From positions 16,423 through 80,422 of the forward strand of contig DATBSP010000113.1 in the NCBI GenBank assembly GCA_036559705.1: a stretch of 64,000 nucleotides of DNA, given 5' to 3'. This DNA comes from Hyphomicrobium_A sp036559705. Lineage in GTDB: Bacteria; Pseudomonadota; Alphaproteobacteria; Rhizobiales; Hyphomicrobiaceae. The translations under genes were made by a program, and so were the position numbers. This document shows positions 53,775 through 62,521 of the stretch, in pieces. How positions within the stretch are numbered: position 1 is the stretch's first letter; the number at the start of each line of letters is the position of its first letter. The notes below the pieces were generated by a model. It was given only the letters and a program-made list of their open reading frames with translations, searched no databases and was not told where the DNA came from.

Positions 53775-54170
53775 GCCGGATCCTCCATGTCGTGGGCGAT
53801 GGGAGGCATATAGGGGCGGACTTCGGGGGCGCCAACCGGCGCTCACCACAGCGATTCCTACGTCAAAGGGTTTTCCACAGCCGCACTACAATCCTTTGCG
53901 TAGCACGTTCGTACAAGCGACGGTCAACACTCCCCGATAGCATTTCCACACGTCCGGCCCCCCACAACGGCAGGGGCGGCCCTCCTAGGTGAGGGGGATG
54001 AATTGCGGGAGGGGGGGCCCAATGAGATCGCGCGTTCAGCACACCTGCTCCTTGGCCTGCTCTTGGGCGAAGCTCGCGCCAAAGCAGCTCAGTAGAGCGA
54101 TGATCGCCAACAGGGTCCGACGCATACTGCACCCATTGCGGTGGTCTCTCTGTAGAGACGATTCCGAGCG
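53775..54170. other. Gene-poor stretch between small hypothetical genes and ychF
   Basis: About 400 bases hold no clear protein gene except a very short signal-peptide-like frame at 54036-54125, listed separately. The middle (53960-54020) is a G/C-run-rich stretch with no recognisable structure. Confidence 0.4.
54036..54125 (-). CDS. Possible tiny secreted peptide (29 residues)
   Basis: ATG 54125 begins MRRTLLAIIALLSCFGASFA, an ideal short signal peptide, followed by only QEQAKEQVC before a TGA. No other coding sense extends from it. It may be a real mini-protein, or the 5' end of a gene whose remainder has been lost. A ribosome site is not obvious (the nearest purines are in the ATGGGTGCAGT region). 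Confidence 0.3.
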   Translation of the reverse strand: MRRTLLAIIALLSCFGASFAQEQAKEQVC

Positions 54171-55268
54171 CTAGTTTGCGAATCGGAAATGCATCACGTC
54201 GCCATCCTTGACGACATATTCTTTGCCCTCGAGCCGCATCTTGCCGGCGTCCTTGGCGCCCACCTCGCCGCCGAGCGAAACGTAATCCTCATAAGCGATG
54301 GTCTCGGCGCGAATAAAGCCCTTCTCGAAGTCGGTGTGGATGACGCCGGCGGCCTGCGGACCTTTGGTGCCGCGGGTGATCGTCCAGGCGCGCGCTTCCT
54401 TCGGACCGACGGTGAAATAGGTGACGAGATCCAGCAGCTGGTAGCCGGCGCGGATCAAGCGGTTGAGGCCGGGTTCGGCCAGCCCCATCTCGGCCAGGAA
54501 TTCGGCACGATCGGCCGGTGGCAGCCCGGCGAACTCGGCCTCGATCTTGGCCGAGATGACGACGCTGACAGCGCCTTCCGCCTTCGCCTTTTCCTCCACC
54601 TTCTTGGAATATGCATTGCCGTTTACGGCAGCCGATTCCTCGACGTTGCACACGTAGACGACCGGTTTCGACGTAAGCAGCTGCAGCGCCGCGAAGATTG
54701 GCTTCTCCTCGGCCGCGATGTCGGCCATGCGGGCCGGCTTGCCGTCCCGCAGGGGGATCAGCGCCTTCTCCATCACGGCGAACTGCGCCTTGGCTTCCTT
54801 GTCGCCGGCCTTCGCCTTCTTCTCGGTAGCAGCGCTGCGCTTATCCAGGCTCTCCATGTCGGCGAGCATGAGCTCGGTCTCGACCACCTCGGCATCGGCC
54901 AGCGGATCGATGCGGTTCTCGACGTGGGTTATGTCGTCGTCCTCGAAGCAGCGCAGCACATAGGCGACGGCATCGACTTCGCGGATGTGGGACAGAAACT
55001 TGTTGCCGAGGCCCTCGCCCTTGGAAGCGCCGCGCACCAGGCCGGCGATGTCGACAAAGGTAAGCCGCGTTGGGATGATCTGCCCGGACTTGGCTATGGC
55101 GGCGAGTTTATCGAGGCGCTCGTCCGGTACACCGACCTCGCCAACGTTCGGCTCGATGGTGCAGAACGGGTAGTTCGCCGCCTCCGCAGCCGCGGTCTGC
55201 GTCAGCGCGTTGAAGAGGGTCGACTTGCCGACGTTCGGCAGACCCACGATGCCGCATTTGAAGCCCAT
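54171..55268 (-). CDS. ychF: Redox-regulated ATPase YchF (Obg family)
   Basis: The 365-residue P-loop ATPase of the Obg/HflX group has the G1 loop GLPNVGKSTLFNAL at residues 8-21, FVDIAGLVRGASKGEGLGNKFL with the G3 aspartate, an NVEE motif replacing NKxD, and a C-terminal TGS domain ending in MHFRFAN. YchF binds ATP in preference to GTP and associates with ribosomes and stress response. It is cytosolic. In many Hyphomicrobiales it follows pth; here a 5.4-kb stretch separates the two. Confidence 0.95.
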   Translation of the reverse strand: MGFKCGIVGLPNVGKSTLFNALTQTAAAEAANYPFCTIEPNVGEVGVPDERLDKLAAIAKSGQIIPTRLTFVDIAGLVRGASKGEGLGNKFLSHIREVDAVAYVLRCFEDDDITHVENRIDPLADAEVVETELMLADMESLDKRSAATEKKAKAGDKEAKAQFAVMEKALIPLRDGKPARMADIAAEEKPIFAALQLLTSKPVVYVCNVEESAAVNGNAYSKKVEEKAKAEGAVSVVISAKIEAEFAGLPPADRAEFLAEMGLAEPGLNRLIRAGYQLLDLVTYFTVGPKEARAWTITRGTKGPQAAGVIHTDFEKGFIRAETIAYEDYVSLGGEVGAKDAGKMRLEGKEYVVKDGDVMHFRFAN

Positions 55269-55871
55269 GACTTAGCGCCTGCGCTGAATGGAGGAAGGGC
55301 CTCACGCCGCTGCTGCCCTGATGCTGCCCGATGCCTAGAGACTTCGGCCGCGAATGTGAAGCCTTCCGTTGCCGCAGCTGGCTGAGTGCGTGGCAAGAGG
55401 CGTACGTCCATTTCTCGCGGGTCGGTGCACCCCGAGGCATGGGCAAGCAAGGGGCTGCTGGGCGTGGAGTGCCGCGAAGCTGTTTTATTTTTTGAGCGAC
55501 ACTCAAGCCGCCCCGCGCAGGATTATGGGCATACCCGCGGCGTTTCAGGGGTTTCCCCCTCCTGGACTCTCACCGGGTGGGCGCGGCGAGCCTCGGATAG
55601 TCGCTCCGTACGTTGCGGCGCGTGTACCCGACCTGCAGCCCGCCCTCGATGCAGGACGCCTCGAGATCGACCCCTTAGCGGGGTCGGGATGGGAGGGAGG
55701 ATACGCGCGAAGTTGGAGTCCGCTTGGGGCCAGAAGCGGACCAAGCGATTGAAGCCGATTACCGTCAGCCAGCCATACTTCGCTTTGACATAACCAGCCG
55801 GCAGCAGCCGAAAAGCGGAGAATAAAGAATGGCGGTAGTGGCGAGTAAAGCCATGTCAGCAGGAGACAAAC
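55269..55871. other. Non-coding stretch upstream of the decayed MBL-fold gene
   Basis: No gene is supported on either strand across these ~600 bases. At 55718-55741 lies an inverted repeat (GTCCGCTT, eight-base loop, AAGCGGAC) that looks like a small intergenic hairpin element. AGGAG at 55861-55865 precedes the ATG of the MBL-fold remnant. The reason for the large empty space is unknown; decayed insertion DNA is likely. Confidence 0.45.
55718..55741. repeat. Small inverted repeat
   Basis: GTCCGCTT and AAGCGGAC pair perfectly over eight bases around GGGGCCAG. It has no adjacent T-run and no gene to terminate. Similar short hairpins recur between genes in some Hyphomicrobiales genomes as remembered pattern only; a copy-number search is needed. 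Confidence 0.5.
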
Positions 55872-56762
55872 ATGAGCCTGGACAACACCTCACACCCCGG
55901 TAGGCCGGGTCGACGAGCTGGTTCCGTCGCGCTAAGCGCTGCGGGTCGGCGAGATTGACGTGATGGTGATCAGCGATGGGGTGCTATCGCTGCCAGGCGC
56001 GATGTTGGGCCACAACGTCGACCCGGCCGTTCGGGCGGCCTGGCTGAAGGATATGTTCCTGCCGCCGGACGTGCTCGAGTGGGCGCTGAACGTGGTCGTG
56101 GTGCGTAGCGGCGCCGGACCATACTCATCGACGCTGGGCTCGGCGCTGACCCGGACTTGAATTTGCCGCGGGCCGGAAAGTTGATCCAACGACTGGAGGC
56201 CGCGGGCATCGATCTTGCATCCGTGACCGAGGTGGTGCTTACCCACCTGCACATGGACCACATTGGCGGGCTGCTAGTTGACGGGGTGAGGGACCGGCTG
56301 CGTCCGGACCTGCGGGTCCACCTGGCGACCGCCGAGGCCGAGTTCTGGGGGTCGCCCGATTTCTCCCGCGTCTCCATGCCGCCGGGGTTCCCGGACGCGC
56401 TTCGGCGGGCGGCCAAGCGGTTCTTGAACGACTACAACAGACAGCTGCGGCCATTCGAGGCGGAGTACGAGGTGGCGCCGGGGGTGCTCGTCCATCGCAC
56501 CGGCGGCCACACCCCCGGGCACAGCGTGGTCCGCCTGGCGTCTGGCGGCGACCGGCTGACGTTCGCCGGCGACGCCGTGTTCCAGGTCGGGTTCGAGCAC
56601 CCCGACTGGTACAACGGCTACGAGCACGACCCCGAGGAGGCGGCCCGCGTCCGGGTCCGTCTTCTGCGGGAGCTGGCGGCGAACCGCCCGTGCCGCATCC
56701 TGCAACGGCGGCGCGCGGTCCTCGCAATCCTGACTCGGCCGCCGCCGGCCGGCCCTCTGTGA
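55872..56762 (+). pseudogene. Metallo-beta-lactamase-fold hydrolase, decayed
   Basis: The ATG at 55872 has AGGAG seven bases before it, but the MBL reading appears in another frame just after it: VDELVPSR, then an in-frame TAA where homologs carry Tyr, then ALRVGEIDVMVISDGVLSLP. A one-base deletion near 56115 shifts to TILIDAGLGADPDLNLPRAGK and the rest. The metal motif LTHLHMDHIGG and the later GHTPGHS and FAGDAVF are intact, while the C terminus (after AANRP) does not match the family. At least three lesions are seen. GC looks higher than neighbours, so horizontal origin is possible. Confidence 0.75.
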
Positions 56763-56858
56763 GTACTGACCGTGGCGGCTCAGGGTCCGGGAGCAGACCT
56801 CGTGGCGGCCGTGCTCGACGTCAGCTTCGGGTCGCGAGATGACGTCGCGACGAACCAA

Positions 56859-57776
56859 CTAGCGGAAGCGGGTGAGGGCGAAAGCCGAGTAGCTGGCCGG
56901 GCTCGGCAGCTTGTCCTTGCCGCTCATGGCGTCGGTGAGGGCCTCGCCGATGTTGGTGCCGGGGTCGGTCTCCTTCACCGCGATGACGATGAACGGCCGC
57001 TGCCAGCTGGTGCCGCCCGTCTCGCAGTCTTTGCACGGGTCGCGGTACTGCCCGAGGTTCAGGGTCCAGATCGGTGTATCGGCAGCGACGGCGCCGGAGA
57101 CCAGCGTCGCCGCCTGCTTGGCGCGGCGCTCGGCGCGCGCGACCTCTTCTGTAGCGCTGCCCTCCTGCGAGGCGGTGCCAACGGTGATCACCTCCTTGGC
57201 GTCGGAAAGCGTGCTCCGCACTTCGTCGTCGAGCACGGCAGCGGCGAGCTCGGCGCGCGGTATCATGACGCCGTCCTTCTCGAGATCCTCGGCGCTGCCG
57301 CGCACCCACAGGAAGCTCTTGTTCAAGACGACGACGTCGAAGGTGGCACGACTCCCGGCCTTGTCCCTGCCCTCGATGGCGAAGACGGTCGAGTTGCGCG
57401 TCCGGCGCACCTCGGGCTCCGGCGCAATGGCCGCCGTCTCGACCGGGGCGCGATTGGCGATGACGTTCTGCCGGATCTCGATGGCGCCGTAGGTCGCCGC
57501 GGCGCCGGTCGATGCGACGAGCATGGCGACACCGGCATTGGACTTGAACAGCGACAGGAACCAGCCGATGCGGTTGTACCAGCCCGCGCCCCTGTCATAG
57601 GCGCGATACCCGCGCCACAGCCAGCCAAGTGCACCACGGCGCCGACGCTCTTCTTCCTCCATTGGCGAGGTGTATGCCGCAGCGTCTGCATCGCCACACG
57701 TGAGCCAAGCCACCACGAAGCCAAGGGCGAATGCGCCGGCGATGTACCAGGGGAGGTTTGCGATCAGGTCTTGCAC
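56859..57776 (-). CDS. Hypothetical membrane-anchored protein with OmpA-like pattern
   Basis: The 305-residue protein starts at GTG 57776 with an AGGGAGG ribosome site. Two membrane segments are visible, residues 9-26 and about 81-99, with a basic EEERRRR cytosolic loop between. The C-terminal two thirds is soluble, including VITVGTASQEGSATEEVARAERRAKQAATLV, reminiscent of the OmpA-C peptidoglycan-binding pattern (repeated ARA..RA) without its key aspartate. Function is unknown. It is upstream of no obvious partner: the convergent MBL remnant lies on the other strand. Confidence 0.55.
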   Translation of the reverse strand: MQDLIANLPWYIAGAFALGFVVAWLTCGDADAAAYTSPMEEEERRRRGALGWLWRGYRAYDRGAGWYNRIGWFLSLFKSNAGVAMLVASTGAAATYGAIEIRQNVIANRAPVETAAIAPEPEVRRTRNSTVFAIEGRDKAGSRATFDVVVLNKSFLWVRGSAEDLEKDGVMIPRAELAAAVLDDEVRSTLSDAKEVITVGTASQEGSATEEVARAERRAKQAATLVSGAVAADTPIWTLNLGQYRDPCKDCETGGTSWQRPFIVIAVKETDPGTNIGEALTDAMSGKDKLPSPASYSAFALTRFR

Positions 57777-57910
57777 AACGATTCCCTCCCTGATGTGTCA
57801 CCCGCGGCAATTTGCGGCTCGGCATCAAGTCGGCAACGCGTCGTGCGAATGGAGGTTGCACGACGCGTGCCGGCAAAGGTGGTGGCTCGTCGGCCCGGCG
57901 TATCGCTGCG

Positions 57911-58264
57911 TCAGAAGTTGACGTGCTGGATCACGTAGCCGGCGCCAAACGCAATCAGTCCGGCGATGACGATCTGCGGCAACACCGACACGAACTTACC
58001 GAGCAGCTCAACGAACGCGTGGAACAGGGCGACGACCCCCGACCACAGCACCATGAACGCCTTGTACAGAATGTAGGCGATGGCGCCGAGCGCGATGACG
58101 AGGATGACGATCTTCCAGATTGGCAGCGATTGCCAGTCGGACGAGAAGATCGAGACGATCTGGCCGAACGACCAGGTCCAGACGAGCTGCAGGAATTTGA
58201 AGATCGCAGCGATGCCCTGCTGCAGGAACGAAACGACGGCTTGGATGATCCCTTCCACGTGCAC
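57911..58264 (-). CDS. Small hydrophobic membrane protein
   Basis: The 117-residue protein has an amphipathic N terminus with a first hydrophobic stretch (residues 8-30, including FLQQGIAAIFKFLQLVWTW), a strong helix around 48-70 (IWKIVILVIALGAIAYIL), and a C-terminal helix near 90-113 (VLPQIVIAGLIAFGAGYVI). The family is not recognised. It sits between the 305-residue hypothetical gene and the ABC-2 exporter permease on the same strand, with about 100-130 bases of spacing, so co-transcription is uncertain. Confidence 0.55.
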   Translation of the reverse strand: MHVEGIIQAVVSFLQQGIAAIFKFLQLVWTWSFGQIVSIFSSDWQSLPIWKIVILVIALGAIAYILYKAFMVLWSGVVALFHAFVELLGKFVSVLPQIVIAGLIAFGAGYVIQHVNF

Positions 58265-58362
58265 CTCCCCAGACGATGCGTGCCGGCCCGGTCAGCACCG
58301 CGGCCCCCGCGCCACACTGGCCCGGGTTCGCTGCCTGCGCAAGCTGCGCCGCAACACACATG

Positions 58363-59124
58363 TCAGGCCTTCAGCCGGTAGCCGGTGGTGAAGATGCGCC
58401 AGATAACGGCGAGGCAGACCAACAGGAACACCACCGTCATGCCGAGGCTGATGCCGACGTTGACGTCGGAAATCTCGAAGAAACTCCAGCGAAACCCACT
58501 GATCAGGTACACGACGGGGTTGAACAGCGTCACCGTCTGCCAAAACGGAGGCAGCATGTTCACCGAGTAGAAGGTGCCGCCCAAGAATGTCAGCGGTGTC
58601 ACAATCAACAACGGGATGATCTGCAGCTTCTCGAAGCCGTCGGCCCAGATGCCGATGATGAAGCCGAACAGGCTGAAGGTCACTGACGTCAGCACGAGGA
58701 AGGCCAGCATCCAGAACGGGTGAGCGATGTGCAGCGGCACGAACAGGGCCGCGGTGGCGAGGATGATCAACCCGAGGATAATAGACTTCGTCGCCGCGGC
58801 ACCGACGTAACCGAGCACGATCTCGAGCGGCGAGATCGGCGCCGACAGCAGCTCGTAGATGGTGCCCGTGAAGCGCGGGAAATAGATGCCGAACGAGGCG
58901 TTGGCGATGCTCTGGGTCAGCAGCTGCAGCATGATCAGCCCCGGCACGATGAAGGCGCCGTAGCTGACGCCCTCGATCTCCGAAATGCGCGAGCCGATGG
59001 CGGCGCCGAAGACGATGAAATACAGCGAAGTCGAGAGCACCGGCGAAAGAATGCTCTGCATGAACGTGCGAAAGGCGCGCGACATTTCGAACACGTAGAT
59101 GGCTTTGACCGCGTGCAGGTTCAT
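58363..59124 (-). CDS. ABC-2 type exporter permease (YadH-like)
   Basis: The 253-residue inner-membrane permease, read from ATG 59124 (MNLHAVKAIYVFEMSR), overlaps the ATPase stop by four bases (ATGA). Six membrane helices are visible, with the ABC-2 signature region SPISPLEIVLGYVG-like (LLSAPISPLEIVLGY) and the conserved NMLPPFWQTVTLFNPVVYLISGFRW segment. With the upstream ATPase it forms an export system of the YadGH/NodIJ group; substrate is unknown. Confidence 0.88.
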   Translation of the reverse strand: MNLHAVKAIYVFEMSRAFRTFMQSILSPVLSTSLYFIVFGAAIGSRISEIEGVSYGAFIVPGLIMLQLLTQSIANASFGIYFPRFTGTIYELLSAPISPLEIVLGYVGAAATKSIILGLIILATAALFVPLHIAHPFWMLAFLVLTSVTFSLFGFIIGIWADGFEKLQIIPLLIVTPLTFLGGTFYSVNMLPPFWQTVTLFNPVVYLISGFRWSFFEISDVNVGISLGMTVVFLLVCLAVIWRIFTTGYRLKA

Positions 59125-60047
59125 TTGGCGCTCCTGACGAGATCGACGAAGATGTCCTCGAGCGAAGACTGCGTCGTGTCGAGGTCGTTGAAGCCGATAC
59201 CCGACGTGCGCATGTCGTTGAGCAGCGCCGTGATGCCGGTGCGCCCGGCGCGCGTGTCGTAGGTGAAGGTCAGTGCGCGGCCGTCGGGCGAGCGCTCCAG
59301 CGCGTGCGCGGCAAGCTCGGCGGGGATGGCATCGAGCGGCGCGTTGAGTTGCAGGACGAGCTGCTTCTTGCCGAGCTTGTGCATCAGTTCGGCCTTGTTC
59401 TCGACGAGGATCAATTCGCCCTTGGCGATGACCCCGACGCGGTCGGCCATTAATTCGGCTTCCTCGATGTAGTGCGTCGTCAGGATGATAGTGACGCCAG
59501 TGGCGCGCAGATCGCGCACCACCTGCCACATGTCCTTGCGCAATTCGACGTCGACGCCGGCCGTCGGCTCATCGAGGAAAAGGATCTGCGGCTCGTGCGC
59601 CAGCGCCTTGGCGATCAGTAGGCGGCGCTTCATGCCGCCCGACAGAGTCATGATCTTGCTGTCCTTCTTGTCCCACAGGGACAGCTCCTTGAGCACCTTC
59701 TCGATGTAGGCCGGGTTGGGCGGCTTGCCGAACAGGCCGCGGCTAAAGGAGACGGCGTTCCACACCGTCTCGAAGGCATCCGTCGTCAGTTCTTGCGGCA
59801 CGAGGCCGATCATGGCCCGCACGCGGCGGTAGTCGCGCCTGATGTCGCTGCCGTCGACCGTCACGCTCCCGGTCGTCGCGTTCACAATGCCGCACACGAT
59901 CGAGATCAGCGTCGTCTTGCCGGCACCATTGGGCCCGAGCAGCGCGAAGATCTCGCCGCGGCGGATCACCAGGTTGACATGCTTCAGTGCCTGGAAGCCC
60001 GTGGCATAGGTCTTCGACAGGTCTTTAATTGTGATGATTGCTGTCAT
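59121..60047 (-). CDS. ABC exporter ATP-binding protein (YadG-like)
   Basis: The 308-residue ATPase has Walker A GPNGAGKTT near residue 39, Q-loop at GLVPQELTTD, signature LSGGMKRRLLIAKAL, Walker B ILFLDEPTAGVDVEL and H-loop ILTTHYIEEAE. A ~85-residue C-terminal domain follows. It partners with the overlapping downstream permease. A separate minus-strand coding segment ending at 60112 lies 64 bases upstream of its ATG. Confidence 0.92.
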   Translation of the reverse strand: MTAIITIKDLSKTYATGFQALKHVNLVIRRGEIFALLGPNGAGKTTLISIVCGIVNATTGSVTVDGSDIRRDYRRVRAMIGLVPQELTTDAFETVWNAVSFSRGLFGKPPNPAYIEKVLKELSLWDKKDSKIMTLSGGMKRRLLIAKALAHEPQILFLDEPTAGVDVELRKDMWQVVRDLRATGVTIILTTHYIEEAELMADRVGVIAKGELILVENKAELMHKLGKKQLVLQLNAPLDAIPAELAAHALERSPDGRALTFTYDTRAGRTGITALLNDMRTSGIGFNDLDTTQSSLEDIFVDLVRSAK

Positions 60048-60111
60048 GCTGGGGGAATAGGGCGTCGCGGCTTACGCTGCAAGGTGAGGGTGCGGCAGAT
60101 GTGGGGCGCCC

Positions 60112-60627
60112 CTAGCGATTTTCCAGTCCGTTCTTCAGGCGGTCGGCACGGATGCGGTCGGCCTCAGCAAGCATCTTTGCTTTCATCGCCGTCAGCCCGT
60201 CGCGCACGTTGTTGTGAATCTTGGCGAACTAGGTGGGTGAAGTGAACTTGTCAGGGTTCGCCGTATCGTACGCTAAGACGGCGTCGATCGTCCGCGCCAA
60301 GCCAGGAATATCGCCGAACGCATATTGATTGATCGGCTTGCCGATGACCTGAGAGAGCGATGTGAAGATGGCCGGGTCGCCAGTCGGATCGCCGCCGGAT
60401 TTTGCCAGCAGATGCGTGCGGAAGTGCAGCTGTCCGAGGTAGAAGACGAATACGGCGTCGTCCTTCTTGCCCTCTTGGAACAGCTTGCTCGCGCGCTTGT
60501 AGTATTCGGCGGGATGTTCGCCGGCGAGTTCCTGCACGGCGGGTGGCGCGGCTTGCGCCATTGCGGCGCCCCCAAGCGTCAGAACGATTACGGCGATTAA
60601 CAGCGCGAGCACGCGGCCGAGGTTCAT
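60112..60627 (-). pseudogene. Small secreted protein interrupted by an in-frame amber codon
   Basis: From ATG 60627 (MNLGRVLALLIAVIVLTLGG) a signal peptide to about residue 27 leads to EYYKRASKLFQEGKKDDAVFVFYLGQLHFRTH, which ends at a TAG at 60229-60231. In the same frame the reading continues immediately with FAKIHNNVRDGLTAMKAKMLAEADRIRADRLKN to a TAG at 60112. The total of 172 codons keeps frame, so only one base separates an amber from an open codon. The family is conserved in related genomes by appearance, but unnamed. Confidence 0.7.
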
Positions 60628-60707
60628 CGCTAACTCCAAGTCGTTATACCGAAGGCGCGACTTGAGCACCGCGAACGGGCGCTGGACGACGCACTGTGGG
60701 CTTGGGC

Positions 60708-61436
60708 TTACTCCTTGTCGCCGCGGCCGGCGAGCCACTTCTTGAGGTTCTCTGCGAGCGCGCCCGCGCGCTTCGATACGCGCTCCCCCGCCGGATGCGG
60801 ATTGCGCGGTGCGCGTTCGGGCTTCGCTTTCGCAGGCGGCTCCTGCTCTTCTGACGCGTCGTCGTCACGGGTCTTGAGGGCAACCTGGGACAAGAAGCGC
60901 GAGCTATTGCCTTTGGCAAGAAACGGTGCCGCATAGGCCATGGCGTCGAGCAGCGGGTCGAGCCAAGCGTACTCGACCTTGGCGAAGTCGTGCAGCACGT
61001 AGTGCGCTACGGCGTCCTTCACACCCGGATGCCCGACGCCGATGCGCACGCGGTTGTACTCGTTGCCCATGTGCGCGGTGATGGAGCGCAGCCCGTTGTG
61101 GCCGGCGTTGCCGCCGCCAACTTTCACCTTCAGCTTGGCTGGCGCGAGGTCGATCTCGTCGTGAAAGACGTAGATGTCGCCGATTTCGATTTTCAGGAAG
61201 CGCGCGGCATCGCCGACCGAGCGGCCGCTGTCGTTCATGTACGTCGTTGGCTTCAACAGCACGACGCGCTCGCCGCCAAGCGTGCCTTCCGTCGTCTCGC
61301 CATGGAAGCGCTTGCGCCAGGCGCCGAGGCTATGCGCGGCGGCGATCCTGTCGAGCGCCATGCAGCCGACGTTGTGGCGGTGGCGGGCATACTGCGCGCC
61401 TGGGTTTCCCAGTCCGACGAACAGCTTCATGGGCAC
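60708..61436 (-). CDS. pth: Peptidyl-tRNA hydrolase
   Basis: The 242-residue enzyme frees tRNA from prematurely released peptidyl-tRNA. Visible are FVGLGNPGAQYARHRHNVGCMALD with the catalytic His, KPTTYMNDSGRSV, and the HDEIDLAPAKLKVKVGGGNAGHNGLRSI segment with the conserved Asp and Asn/His residues. A Lys/Pro-rich C-terminal tail of ~50 residues (EEQEPPAKAKPERAP) extends it beyond the E. coli length. It follows rplY on the same strand with 57 bases between, in the common rplY-pth order. Confidence 0.95.
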   Translation of the reverse strand: MPMKLFVGLGNPGAQYARHRHNVGCMALDRIAAAHSLGAWRKRFHGETTEGTLGGERVVLLKPTTYMNDSGRSVGDAARFLKIEIGDIYVFHDEIDLAPAKLKVKVGGGNAGHNGLRSITAHMGNEYNRVRIGVGHPGVKDAVAHYVLHDFAKVEYAWLDPLLDAMAYAAPFLAKGNSSRFLSQVALKTRDDDASEEQEPPAKAKPERAPRNPHPAGERVSKRAGALAENLKKWLAGRGDKE

Positions 61437-61493
61437 GCCCCGGCGAGGAGGAAATAGGGGGGCGCGCGAATACCGCGGCGCCCGCCCGCCTTC

Positions 61494-62249
61494 TTACTTT
61501 TTCTTGGCAGCCGGAGCCGCGGCCTTGGCCGCGGGTGCGGGAGCACCCTTGGCCGCAGCCGGAGCGGCGGCGCCCTTGGCGGGTGCCGCACCTGCCTTGG
61601 CGGCATCGCCAGCAGCGGCAGGGGCCGCGGCGGCACCTTCCGCCGGAGCGGCAGCAGCCGTCGGAGTTTCCTCTTCCTGCTTCACGGCGCCGGCAATGGT
61701 GGCGATGGTGAAGTCGCGATCCTTGATGGTCAGCTCGGCATCCTTGGGCAGCGTCACCGCCGAGATGTGGATCGAGCGGCCGATCTCGAGACCGGTTAGG
61801 TCCACCTCGAAGAAGGGCGGGATATGGTCGTAGGGGCAGATGACCTCGACGTCGTGGCGCACGATGTTGAGCACGCCGCCGCGCTTCAGGCCGGGCGAAA
61901 GCTGATCGTTGATGAAGCGAACCGGAACCTCAACGCGGATGCGGCCGTCCTTGCCGATGCGCATGAAGTCGACGTGGATCGGCTGATCCTTGATGGGATC
62001 GACCTGCAGGTCGCGCGGGATGACGCGGCTTTTTTTGCCTTCGACGACAACCTCGATGACGGTCGAGGTGAAGTGGCCCTTGAGCACCTGCTTCCAGAGG
62101 TCGTTGTAGTCGAGGGCGATGGTCTCGGGCGCTTGGCCGTCACCGTAGATGACAGCTGGAACTTTTCCTTCACGACGAGCTTGGCGTGCGGCCCCCTTGC
62201 CGGCACGTGGGCGCGCCGTGGCTTGCAGCTCGATCGGTTGCTGAGCCAT
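61494..62249 (-). CDS. rplY: 50S ribosomal protein L25 (CTC family) with long Ala/Lys tail
   Basis: The 251-residue protein has the L25 domain (ELQATARPRAGKGAARQARREGKVPAVIYGDG) that binds 5S rRNA, and the CTC beta domain (VPVRFINDQLSPGLKRGGVLNIVRHDVEV). From about residue 188 the tail is Ala/Pro/Lys-rich (AAPAKGAAAPAAAKGAPAP), ending KKK. The start at ATG 62249 (MAQQPIELQATAR) is chosen from family similarity, since the frame continues further upstream. It is followed by pth. Confidence 0.92.
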   Translation of the reverse strand: MAQQPIELQATARPRAGKGAARQARREGKVPAVIYGDGQAPETIALDYNDLWKQVLKGHFTSTVIEVVVEGKKSRVIPRDLQVDPIKDQPIHVDFMRIGKDGRIRVEVPVRFINDQLSPGLKRGGVLNIVRHDVEVICPYDHIPPFFEVDLTGLEIGRSIHISAVTLPKDAELTIKDRDFTIATIAGAVKQEEETPTAAAAPAEGAAAAPAAAGDAAKAGAAPAKGAAAPAAAKGAPAPAAKAAAPAAKKK

Positions 62250-62521
62250 GGCTGGATCTCCAAAAAAATCAGGGCCTTGCGGCCCGCTGATCGACGCGGC
62301 CTCCAAGGGTGCCGGGCGCCGTCTCATGCTGAAATGCTTGAGATGGCGCGGGTTATAGCGGTGGATCAGGAGGTTGGCAATTGCCTGGGCAGCCGCCGGT
62401 CCGCCGCGGGTTGCGGGGGCGGCCCGTAAGCGCAGAAGGCGTTCACTGGTTTGAATTCACTGCGATCTTTGCCATCACCTCTCTGCTATATTCCGCCGGA
62501 TTTCACGGAGGCAGCATACCG

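Noticed and set aside
55960..56160. A separate 66-residue gene at the start of the MBL-fold region
   Set aside because: Its sequence is simply the N-terminal part of the MBL-fold hydrolase before the frame break, so it belongs to the pseudogene.
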